Assembly: GCA_027596075.1 (NCBI GenBank)
Contig: JADGJC010000537.1
Coordinates: 1-18,860, forward strand
DNA: 18,860 nt
Reading direction: 5' to 3'
Source of the DNA: Rhizophlyctis rosea
Lineage: Eukaryota > Chytridiomycota > Chytridiomycetes > Rhizophlyctidales > Rhizophlyctidaceae
Position 1 is the stretch's first letter. Each line of letters opens with the position of its first letter. The position numbers were made by a program, and so were the translations under genes. The notes below the pieces were generated by a model that made no database searches, was not told where the DNA came from, and saw only the letters and a list, made by a program, of their open reading frames with translations. Below, piece by piece: positions 9,298 to 18,860 of this stretch.

Positions 9298-12200
9298 ATG
9301 GCGCCGTTCAGCTATCCCACAGCCCGTCGAGACGAGGCCTTCGTGGAGGTTCTTCATGGAAAGGAGATCAAGGTATGAAGGAGTGTCTCAGGAGCAACAT
9401 TCATCGAAAAAGTATTTACCTGAGTCACTATGCGAATAGGAACCATACCGCTGGTTAGGTTAGTAAACATTGTGCTTTGATATTGCTATCTATTTCGCTG
9501 AAACTGTTTCAAAGAGGATCCTGACGCAGAGGAGACCAAGGTCTGTTCCATTTTTTTGATTGTCACAGTCGTCAAATCAACTTACGGGAAGTGTAGGCTT
9601 TTGTTGAAGGACAAAATAAGCTATTTTTCGACTTCATCAAAAGCTACCCCAAGAGAGACGCTTTCAAAGAGAAATTGACTACACTCTTCAATTATGAGAG
9701 GTTGGAATGCGACAACGAGCCTTTGTGAAAGTGCATGACCCGCTCAAACTCTCAAACAGATATGGGTGTCCGTTCAAACGGGGAGACGCCTATTACTACT
9801 TTCACAATTCGGGTTTGCAGCCTCAAGCAGTCCTATATAAACAACCAGCTCTCACCGAGAAGGCCTCCACATTCTTGGACGTGCGTACTTTCCCATTTTG
9901 CTGGTTGTTCTCATTGCTGATATGCGGGTCCACAGCCAAATAAGCTCTCTGAAGACGGGACAGTGTATGTTGAAAGTCAAGCAAATCCCTTATGTGACCA
10001 CACTTACACGTGATTGCAGTTCAATCTCCACGTACTCCTTCACCAAGTCTGGCAAATTCTTTGCATACGGGCTGTGAGTATTATGTTGTTATTTGATGAG
10101 GACACAATTTATGAAGCATACATGCAGATCAGTGAGCGGTAGCGACTGGGTCACAATTCATGTGCGGGAAGCCAAGGATGACGCGCCCTTGGAGTACGAA
10201 GCCAAGCCCATTCAATGGTAGTGGTGCAAATCTAACACTGCTCAAAAGCTCCGTCAATGACTTGGCACCCTTAGGGCGAAGTTCACCGGCATCTCTTGGA
10301 CCCACGACGATAAAGGCTTTTTCTACAACCGATACCCAGAGCCGCAACGGAATGGAGATGCTGGCACAGAAACGGAAAGCAATAAGAATGCCCAGGTTCG
10401 GCCATCTGAGTCATTCACTTGCAAAGTACCGGCTCATCTTATGGCATACCAACAGCTTCGGTACCATCTCCTTGGTGCCCCGCAAGAGGAGGACGTGCTC
10501 ATTTGGAACGACCCGCAAAACCCGGAGCACATGTTCTCTGCAGAAGTATCGGAAGACGGCAAATTCGTGATCATTACTACCGTGGAAAGCTGCGAGTATG
10601 TATAACAACGTGTAATCACGTCATACTCACTCATATTGATATGCTGCTCTAGCCCTACAAATAAGGTTTATATTGTCGATCTTGAGAAGGAATTTGCAAA
10701 GAATGGAGGAGCGGGCTTCAAGGGTATGACCGTTTTACAAATACAGGCGCTGTCTGATGGCTAAACTTAATATGTCAGGAACTCCGGAGGTGCTGAAGCT
10801 GGTGGAGTAGGTCTAGCAAGCATTTTTGCTTTTGCTTCAAGTCACTGACGAAGCATATTGTAGCAACTTCGAAGCAGAGTATAACTACCTGACGAACGAA
10901 GGGACTAGATTCTATTTCCAAACCACTTTGAAGGCTCCCAAACGCCGCGTGGTTGCTTACGATCTGAAAGAACCTGAGAAGGTACGAAAAATTCTTGATG
11001 AGCAGCCAAGAAGGGTTGACGACCGCTAATGCATTGGACCACCTCCTCTCAGGGCTTTGTGGAGATCATCCCGGAAAGTAAGGATGTCTTGAATCACGTC
11101 AGCGTTGTGGATGACAACAACCTCGTTCTCGTGTATCTCCACGATGTGAAGGTAAGCTGGATGCGCGCTCAGTCAGCATCGAGGAACATGGAATAAACAG
11201 TCTACCTCCAATCAGGACATTGTGAGATTACATGATTTGCGCAGCGGAAAGCCCCTGACTCCGGACACACTTCCCCTGCCGCTCGGTTCGATCATCGGTT
11301 CCATGACCGGCCGGAAAGGAGACAAAGAGTTGTTCTACTCTTTCTCGTCCTTCACCACTCCCGGAATGATTTACCGGTTCGACTTTACCACCATGACACA
11401 CTCCGTGTTCCGCGAGACCAAGGTCAATGGGTTGAAGGCTGATATACTTAAGACGGAGCAAGTCTTCTACACCAGCAAAGATGGCACTCGTGTTCCCATG
11501 TATATCATTTCTCGGAAGGTGAGGGTTCTACCATTCTGGTGCCAGGCGCACAGTAGATCGTTGACGATTTTGGCACAGGACACGAAACTAGACGGCAACA
11601 ACCCCACCCTCCTCTACGGCTACGGCGGCTTCAACCACTCCGTCACACCCACCTTCGCCGTAACATGGCTAACCTTCATCCAACACCAAAAAGGCATCAT
11701 GGCCGTCGCCAACATCCGCGGCGGCGGCGAATACGGGGAGGAAAAATGGTACAAGCAAGGCAAACTGGACAAGAAGCAAAACGTTTTCGACGATTTCCAG
11801 TGGGCGGGGAAGTGGCTTGTTGAGAATAAGTATACTAGTCCGGCGAAGTTGGCGATTAATGGGGGTTCGAATGGGGGGTTGCTTGTGGGTGCGTGTTTGA
11901 ATCAGGCGCCGGAGTTGTTTGCGTGTGGGGTTGCGGAGGTTGGTGTGATGGATATGTTGAGGTTTCATAAGTTCACTATTGGGCATGCTTGGGTGTCGGA
12001 TTATGGGAATCCGGATAAGAAGGAGGATTTTGAGACTGTTTTGAAGTGAGTTGTTTGAGTTTGATGTCCGGGTTCTTCAGTATTATGGTGCTGACTTTCT
12101 CTGTAGGTATTCACCACTGCATAACATCCGTTCGGGTGTTGAGTACCCAGCTGTTCTTGTGTTGACTGGTGATCATGACGATCGAGTGTAAGTCTTAGAA

Positions 12201-12509
12201 GGCGTAACACCACCAAGGACTTACAACGGACTCATCATTTACATTCCAGGGTCCCCTTGCACTCCCTGAAATACCTCGCAACCCTACAACATGTCGCCAA
12301 GAACAACGAGCGCCCCATCATGGGTCGTGTGGAGACGAAAGCTGGACACGGTGCGGGGAAGAGTACCAAGCAAAGGGTGAGTAATGAAACCATTGGACGA
12401 AGGGTGTTGGTCATCTTCGGTGCTGAGATGTTCTCGAATGCAGATTGAAGAAGCGACTGATAAGTTCGCGTTCATTGGGCTTGCGCTCCAGACTGAATGG
12501 GACGATTGA
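9298..12509 (+). CDS. prolyl oligopeptidase (S9A serine peptidase), 19 exons
   Basis: Cleaves short peptides after proline, normally in the cytosol. Proposed exons: 9298-9372, 9440-9458, 9515-9540, 9597-9700, 9760-9880, 9936-9964, 10020-10073, 10128-10217, 10275-10395, 10456-10595, 10653-10723, 10779-10806, 10864-10981, 11053-11151, 11216-11518, 11579-12045, 12107-12187, 12250-12376, 12444-12509. They join in frame to 712 residues, the usual family length. The N-terminal part reads YPTARRDE then [17 protein letters not shown], diagnostic of the family; a seven-bladed propeller follows to about residue 430. The alpha/beta-hydrolase domain has NIRGGGEYG, the nucleophile Ser563 in GGSNGG, Asp646 in DHDDRV and His682 in AGHGAG, so the triad is complete. 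Several exons are only 19 to 29 bases. There is no signal peptide in the short form. Intron 15 (11519-11578) has no stop and a length divisible by three, so keeping it would insert 20 residues. I do not assign it to the toxin-processing POPB subgroup; nothing nearby suggests that. Confidence 0.95.
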
Positions 12510-12952
12510 ATGGAGGGGTGTGTGGACAATTTGCGATGTCGTTTGTAGCTATTGCTTGTGGAGGTAATATGGATAACCATCTTGATCGATGGAACGAGAG
12601 ATGTGATGTGCTATTGGATACTGGTGGGCGGATGCCGCAAATGGAGGTCGATTGGCAGATGTGCCTCATGTCAACAGTGAACCGCGCTTCGTGTAAACCC
12701 ATGATTGTCATGAGCATCTTCAAACCATCTGACTGTCCTTTGACTTTTCAAAAAAAAATAAAAAAAAAATAGATAGATTACGAGCATGGTAGGCTTTCGT
12801 GCCCCTGATATTTCCTAAACGTAGTCATGCCTTCCTATATTCTCTAAATTCCCTCCCAATCCCCGCAACATCGGAGGCAAAAAGCCTATGATGCACTCGC
12901 CCTGCGCTCGATGGGTACCAGCCACCGAGAGAGTCGACAAGTGGTTGGCACG
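12510..12952. other. 3' flank of prolyl oligopeptidase gene
   Basis: Probable 3' untranslated region followed by spacer. The A-rich tract at 12750-12769 contains AATAAA (12757-12762), about 250 bases after the stop, and could be the polyadenylation signal. Open frames on both strands show no known domain. Confidence 0.45.
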
Positions 12953-13019
12953 GATAAAGGCCACCGGCCGAGTTCGTGATGATAAAGGCCACCAACCGAG
13001 TATTCGTAATGAGGCACCA
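12953..13019. repeat. two-and-a-third copies of a 28-30 base tandem repeat
   Basis: Copy one (12953-12980) and copy two (12981-13010) both begin GATAAAGGCCACC and continue with a CCGAGT...TTCGT block, followed by a partial third copy beginning GAGGCACCA at 13011. No coding role is apparent. Confidence 0.75.
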
Positions 13020-13055
13020 GCAAAAGCTATATGCTGGTTCTGGTCCGGAGAAAAA

Positions 13056-13182
13056 GATCTGGCTCATTCCCGAAGGAATGAGTAAAGTGTTTGAAGTTTT
13101 GACCGTTGGAAAGGGCATCTAGCTCATTTCCGAAAGAAATGAGTAAAGCTTTGGAGGTTGAAAAGGGGATCTGGCTCAATTG
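13056..13182. repeat. hairpin-forming repeat, three copies of about 52-60 bases
   Basis: Units start at 13056, 13116 and 13168 with GATCTGGCTC or a close variant. Copy one has arms CTCATTCC (13063-13070) and GGAATGAG (13075-13082) around a CGAA loop. Copy two has arms CTCATTTC (13123-13130) and GAAATGAG (13136-13143) around CGAAA. The arms differ at one pair, C-G in one and T-A in the other. Copy three is reduced to the palindrome CTCAATTGAG (13173-13182). Both full copies are followed by TAAAG. Confidence 0.8.
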
Positions 13183-13190
13183 AGAATGTT

Positions 13191-13600
13191 CTGAGGGTCA
13201 CCAGTATCCCTGGTGGGTCGCTGCCGACCAATGCCCGTAAAACGAGATCTGGCCCAACCCCCAGTCCGGCGGATGAGGTTGGGTTTGGGGTGTTCAGTGA
13301 ACTCTGAGGTGTTCTGGGTGTGTTCTGAGGGTTGTGTAGGATTCTGTGAGTTTGTTCTGAGGGTCATTAGTGTCCCTGGTGGGTCGCTGCCGACCAATGC
13401 CCGTAAACGGGATCTGGCCCGCCCCCAGTCCAGAGGATGGGGTTGGGTTTGGAGGGTTCAGTGAGTTCGGAGGTGCATGGGGTTCTGGGCATTCTGGGAG
13501 TTCTGTGGGGTGTGTGTAGGAATGTGTGGGTTGTGTGGGAGTCTGGGAGTCTGGAAGTCTGAGGTCACCAGAATATCTGGTGGGTCGGCTGCCGGGAAGG
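13191..13600. repeat. degenerate direct repeat, about 166-base unit, two full copies and one partial
   Basis: Copies begin CTGAGG at 13191, 13357 and 13559. The shared core includes CCCTGGTGGGTCGCTGCCGA, then AATGCCCGTAAA, GATCTGGCCC, CCCCCAGTCC and GGTTGGGTTTGG. The third copy stops after the GGTGGGTCGGCTGCCG block. Between cores the plus strand is very G- and T-rich (TTCTGGG and TGTGTGG words). The GATCTGGC word also heads the hairpin repeat just upstream, so the two families may share an origin. Confidence 0.85.
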
Positions 13601-13689
13601 AAGGGGGGTGGGAGGGGATTTATAGTTTTGAAATTTGGAGGGAAGGGCTGAAGGGCGATCACGTTGATCTTGGCCCTGGGGTGGATTAG

Positions 13690-13984
13690 CTAATGATTGT
13701 CATTGATTGCCCAATGGCGATGAGTCAGCATTGCCTCGTGATCCCACTCCAGCCGGATTTTTTTCGTCCAGCCAACAATATATCTGTGCCACTCCCTGCT
13801 GATGAATGGGGTGATTGTGGAGTCGCGGACTTGCGGAACCAAAGTCGAGACCCCACTTCCCTTTCCCCACCTTTTTGTTTATTTATAACCCACCCCTACA
13901 CCTTTCTCGGCAACCATCTTCCCATAAAAGCGTTCCCACTACATCTTCCCTTGCCACACCACTCCACCAACCCCGCACACAGCC
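13690..13984 (+). promoter_or_regulatory. HEM2 promoter region
   Basis: Upstream of the HEM2 start there is a CCAAT box (13711-13715), a TGAGTCA bZIP-type site (13721-13727), and a TATA-like ATTTATAA (13881-13888) about 100 bases before the ATG. The leader from about 13890 is rich in C and A and has few G, common for well-expressed fungal genes. Binding is not shown; these are motif matches only. Confidence 0.45.
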
Positions 13985-15271
<1,287 letters not shown>

Positions 15272-15560
15272 TTCCATCGCATAATGGCAGACACATCGCC
15301 AGTCATTTTGAAAACCCAATTTCATGTTCATACTTTTGTACATATTGTCTTGTCATACAGGAATACAGGCCTAAACTATCTACATATCACGCATATTCAT
15401 TCCATTTTGGACGCAGCCCAGTACGCGCCTCCATCGCCTCTCGACCTCCTTGCCCCCTAATTCCTCAACTCATTGCCCTGCAGTTGTGATCGATTATGTG
15501 GAGGCGGGTGCACCTTGTGCAAAGGTTCCAGTCCCCCTTTGAAGAGCAGTATTTGACGAG

Positions 15561-16022
15561 TTACAACAACGTGCGTAATTCAAACCTTCTAACGAATCGC
15601 GGCAGTTGCGCCTCTACGAGCGCCTTATGCTCAGGCGGTATATACAAGTAGCAAAGCTTGTCCAATCCTGCTAACACTTCTTTAGTGATAGGCCACTGCT
15701 TCGTGAAGTATCCCGATTGGTCGCACAAATAGAGGGTTGATAGGGTTTTGAGAAAGGGTACGGCTTCGCGTGCAAGGTAGATCACGTCGATGGAAAGGGT
15801 ACGCAGGTTTGGGCTGGCTGAGATCAGAGGTCCTACACCTAAGCTGCACTTTACATGATGTCCCTCCCCTAGGAGTTCAAGGTGTAGAATCCCCGGTTTA
15901 CCAGCGTCCCGCGTGGCTTTCATGGCGTCCCGTACAAAATGATAGTATTGTCGTTGTGGTGGTGGTGGTTGTTGTTGTTGTTGTTGTCGCTGTTCTTGCT
16001 GCTCATCCGATTTAGTATTCAT
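15561..16022 (-). CDS. small leucine-rich protein with poly-Gln/Pro start
   Basis: An uninterrupted 153-codon frame on the minus strand, convergent with HEM2 and about 290 bases from its stop. The N-terminus is a run of Gln and Pro. From about residue 40 it has leucine-rich spacing (ILHLELLG, NLRTLSIDVIYL, FLKTLSTLYLCD, LDKLCYLYIPP) like the C-terminal halves of fungal F-box/LRR proteins. No F-box is seen in this frame. A second open frame immediately upstream (16019-16240) overlaps the start by ATGA and could be an earlier exon or part of a decayed longer gene. Function unknown; it may be a fragment of a larger LRR gene. Confidence 0.5.
   Translation of the reverse strand: MNTKSDEQQEQRQQQQQQPPPPQRQYYHFVRDAMKATRDAGKPGILHLELLGEGHHVKCSLGVGPLISASPNLRTLSIDVIYLAREAVPFLKTLSTLYLCDQSGYFTKQWPITKEVLAGLDKLCYLYIPPEHKALVEAQLPRFVRRFELRTLL
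15953..15988. repeat. trinucleotide microsatellite (GTG)n(GTT)n
   Basis: A run of GTG then GTT triplets on the plus strand codes for the Pro then Gln tracts, read on the minus strand, of the small leucine-rich protein. Such tracts change length readily. Confidence 0.85.
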
Positions 16023-16697
16023 CCTCCAAACCTCCCACCCATGAAACGTGAGTTTTCAATCCCCTCGACCTCCTCTTTGGAGAGAGAGGATCGCAGACGC
16101 TTTCTGGATATCCGTTGAATATCCGCAAGCGGGTTGCAGCGGTCACTTGCTATGGACATTACATCGTTGTTGTAGGCCACTTGCAGCTGGACATGTATCG
16201 GGCATGTGGTTGTTGTCGGTCTCCACCTTTGATATTGCATCGGGTTTTATCTTTGGTCGGTACTGTTTACGGTACCGTGCAACAATGATGGCGCCTTTGG
16301 TTGATGGTTATTGGAAAACAAGATCTCATTATTCAAATCGAACAGATACTAACTGTATGTATTTAGCTACAGGCCTTACGTCAATTCCGTAACGCAACAT
16401 AACAAGTCTTGAATGTGAGTTTTCCAATCGAGTCTCGTTAAATGTCGGCTCGGATACTAATAGTTCAATTTATACATTCATTGTAAATTCGGTGGCACGA
16501 GACCTACCCGCACGATCATCTATCGTCGCCTTCAAGCATCAAGACCGGCTCAGTGGCGTAAAAACTCGCAACATACCGTCACCCAAACACTCCATTGCCG
16601 CACATCGGCTACACTACGGAAGTTCTCAACATACTAGTTTACTTGACATGTTGACAAGGCTTGTGGGGAAACAGATTCTACGGATCTAGCGCCGCGC
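16023..16697. other. spacer, no gene supported
   Basis: Only short open frames without recognisable domains occur. The minus-strand frame at 16019-16240 may belong to the neighbouring leucine-rich gene. The rest looks like non-coding spacer. Confidence 0.35.
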
Positions 16698-17070
16698 AAA
16701 GGCAAACTTTGCAGGGTCGTCCTTCTGGAGCGATGGTCATGTGGTACCGCCCTCGAGGGGCAAACTCCAGGGGGTCGTCCTTCCAAAGCGATGGTCATAT
16801 GGTAACCGCCTTTGCGCACGTCTCAACAGAATCCAGCACTTCAGTACAACGGTCTTTCTGGCGCGATGGTCATGTGGTACCGCCTAACGGAGGCAAACCC
16901 CAGGGAGTCAGGTTTGGCTGGAGATCCGCTGCTCTGAGTTATTGAGGCAAGGCGCTACATCGAGCAACTCTTTGGAGTCGGTCTTTTCGGGGCGATGGCC
17001 ATGTGGTGCCGCTTCCTTACGAGAGGAAGCAAACCCCGGGGAGTCAGTCTTCAATAGAGCTATGGTATGA
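16698..17070. repeat. dispersed tandem repeat with CGATGGTCATGTGGTACCGC core
   Basis: The core occurs at 16731-16751, 16789-16810, 16864-16884 and 16993-17012, with a decayed fifth copy near 17060. Each is linked to a block of the type GGCAAACYCCAGGG-GTC, at about 16701, 16758, 16891 and 17027. Spacing rises from 58 to 75 to 129 bases. In the fourth core GGT...ACC has become GGC...GCC, which keeps a short stem paired. Confidence 0.8.
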
Positions 17071-17448
17071 CACCCCCCGGTGCTTTAGGGAGAGGGTTCG
17101 TGTGTCCGGGAGGGAACTGGTGCCTGAACTAGGGTTGTGGAGTTGTATGACATCTTTGCAACCGGATTTGCCATGTGGTGCTGTTTAGGAGGCTAATTCT
17201 CTCTGCCCTCCAGTCTGTAAGCTGGGATAGATGTAGAGTGAGGGTGCGACATAATTTAGGGTCATGGTAACATGTCGACAATTCCAAGCTTAGAATTATA
17301 CACAATATGATTGAGAGAAAAGCAAGCAAAGGATTCGCTGTTTTTTATTGACTAACTTTACACAGAAATGATACTTTGATTACAACTGCAATGGCACTTC
17401 CATGATGAGAGATTTCTGCCCCGCCCGCCGCTGATGCATATCCTAACG
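17071..17448. other. spacer and 3' flank of the F-box/LRR gene
   Basis: No gene is seen. The right-hand part should be the 3' untranslated region of the minus-strand LRR gene. Confidence 0.4.
17344..17349 (-). promoter_or_regulatory. AATAAA polyadenylation signal
   Basis: AATAAA on the minus strand, about 100 bases beyond the stop codon of the F-box/LRR gene, at the expected place for its 3' end signal. Confidence 0.5.
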
Positions 17449-18860
17449 CTAATCCTGCCAGAGCAAATCTTCCTCCATTGATTCCACCTGCCCGCATCCA
17501 TCATCCGCCCCACATTCTTTGATCCCCTTCTCCTCCAACATTTTGCGATACTCCTCCAACAATTTGCGATTCAAGGGATTCCCACCATCATTGAGCTCCG
17601 TATTCGTGAAACTCCTCAACCTTGAACACTCGTTGATGAAGCCCACATTATCCGCCACCGCTCGAAGGTTTCCACACCTTTCCAACCTCACGTTTCGCAC
17701 GGTATTGCCCAATCTTTTCGCCACAGCAATCCACCGCTTAGCCTTCCAGATGAGTCCCTTCAAGTGCAGGGTCTCCCAATAGTCGCCTTGGGCGTTCATC
17801 AGTGTAGTCCAAGCGGCAAAGCTGCAACTGTGCCCTGCGAGTAGGAGATGGAAGGTGCTGACGTTGGGTCCATTCGCCAAGGCTACGAGCGTGGCATCTG
17901 ATATGGACACGTCCTGCAGACTGAGGGTGGTTAGGCGGGTACAAGTACTTGAGATCGCTGTGGCGAGTGCAGGGTCGATTCGCGCCTTATTGATGACGAT
18001 TGTGGTGAGATTGCGAAGGGTGCGGACCAGGTGGTGAATCTCATATGGTCGGCTGTTGGATCGATGGAACTTGTTGGGAGCTGGGCGATAGTTGAAGATG
18101 CGGAGCTTGGTCGGTATTCGCCGCCGGAAGGGTAGCTTTCCGATGACGTCGACAGTGAGTTCCCATCGGCGGTCAAGCAGAATCGGTGTGTGAGGGCAAA
18201 GAGATTGGACGACAGGTTCGAAAAGATGAAATTGACCAGATGGAGTGTGCTCTCCGTGTCGCCGTGCCCCAGGTCCAAAATTTTGAGCTTTTGGAACCCC
18301 GCTCTGATGACTTGCTTTTGTCCTTCGGGGTAATTTTGAAGATCAAGTTCGCACCCATCACCAAGTACGTCCGTTGCCAAGCTTTCTAGATTGGGGCATC
18401 CTTCCAAGATGTACGCAAGGTTTCCAAGGACGAGAGGACTCCTCGTCACCTTGAGGACTCGCAGATTTCTGCACGCGCTCAACGCCTTACAAAATTCCAC
18501 CAACACGCTCCCTGGTTGAGTCACGCGTCGGACGACACCGGCATCCCAGTTTTCGTTTCCATATCCCAATGGTAGAGATCGCAACCGTTTCTTGGAGTCG
18601 ATGGGACTGACGGTGAGTGTGTTGGTGTCCAGGAAGATGTCGCGCCAGATGAACGGGAACGTCACGACATTCAAGGCTTTGCAGGTGTTGGCACACTTGT
18701 AGTACACTTTGCGGCATTCCGCACGACGAATTTTGCGTTCTGGTTGCGGGCATTCGGCGAGTAGGTAGGAATAGGAGCCTGCGTAGGACCAGGAATAGGA
18801 TGAGGTACTTGTGGGGTAGGAGTTGGTGAATGCATACGGGTAGGCGGTTGGGTGTGCAAC
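17449..18860 (-). CDS. F-box/LRR-like protein, 5' partial, one frame change
   Basis: Possible substrate-selecting subunit of an SCF ubiquitin ligase, inferred from family resemblance only. The frame is open to the right edge, so the N-terminus lies outside the window. Near the edge it reads YYKCANTCKALNVVTFPF then IWRDIF, typical of the last helices of fungal F-box domains. Leucine-rich repeats follow: NLRVLKVTRSPLVLGNLAYI, CPNLESLATDVL, KLKILDLG. The C-terminal half, with LRNLTTIVINKARID, RLTTLSLQDVSISDATLVAL and GNTVRNVRLERCGNLRAV, lies in a different frame and ends at 17449. The switch happens between about 18236 and 18060. One candidate is a lost T in the four-T run at 18221-18224; another is an intron with weak borders (18136-18236, gtcaat...aaag). 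So it may be a pseudogene, a sequence error or a spliced gene. Confidence 0.65.

Noticed and set aside
9298..12509. Toxin-processing POPB-type peptidase
   Set aside because: No short precursor peptide gene or related cluster is nearby, and the sequence matches ordinary prolyl oligopeptidases along its length.
12750..12770. A-rich tract as the poly-A tail of a retroposed copy
   Set aside because: No target-site duplication or upstream retroposon sequence was recognised; the AATAAA inside fits a normal 3' end signal better.
12953..13182. CRISPR-like array
   Set aside because: The repeats are degenerate and directly abutting without unique spacers of constant length, and the genome is eukaryotic.
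13213..13662. Open frames on both strands through the 166-base repeats
   Set aside because: They follow the repeat units and show no known domain or start context; the shared peptides come from repeated DNA.
15770..16015. Plus-strand frame with a long Val run
   Set aside because: It is the complement of the Gln/Pro tract of the minus-strand leucine-rich gene; the Val run only reflects the GTG/GTT microsatellite.

Overview
The window looks like nuclear DNA of a fungus, probably an early-diverging one such as a chytrid, although the order cannot be fixed from sequence alone. Protein-coding genes are split by many short introns (about 54 to 77 bases) with GT...AG borders. The proteins are typically fungal: a Mi-2/Mit1-like chromatin remodeller, a zinc-type porphobilinogen synthase and F-box/LRR-like proteins. 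Intergenic DNA is short but rich in degenerate tandem repeats.

Layout. 1-949: intergenic, with a tRNA-Val(AAC)-like sequence on the minus strand whose acceptor arm is broken. 950-8683 (minus): a 13-exon gene for a CHD-type SNF2 remodeller of about 2329 residues. 8684-9297: a shared divergent promoter region. 9298-12509 (plus): a 19-exon prolyl oligopeptidase gene, 712 residues, with a complete catalytic triad. 12510-13690: 3' flank followed by three families of tandem repeats, one of which forms hairpins with a compensatory base change. 13985-15271 (plus): a 5-exon HEM2 gene for delta-aminolevulinate dehydratase, 345 residues. 15561-16022 (minus): a small leucine-rich protein with a poly-Gln/Pro start. 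16698-17070: a second dispersed tandem repeat. 17449-18860 (minus): an F-box/LRR-like gene that runs off the right edge and changes reading frame once.

The genes do not form a pathway. The three housekeeping genes act in chromatin silencing or remodelling, peptide turnover and haem synthesis. The two LRR-type genes at the right sit in a repeat-rich stretch and look like members of a fast-changing family.

The most unusual items are the remodeller's domain plan (an extra N-terminal chromodomain with a depleted methyl-lysine cage, a PHD finger interrupted by about 160 low-complexity residues, and two zinc knuckles in a 1000-residue tail), its 14-base microexon, and the covarying hairpin repeat at 13056-13182. 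All splice sites are inferred by reading frame and family consensus, without transcript data.
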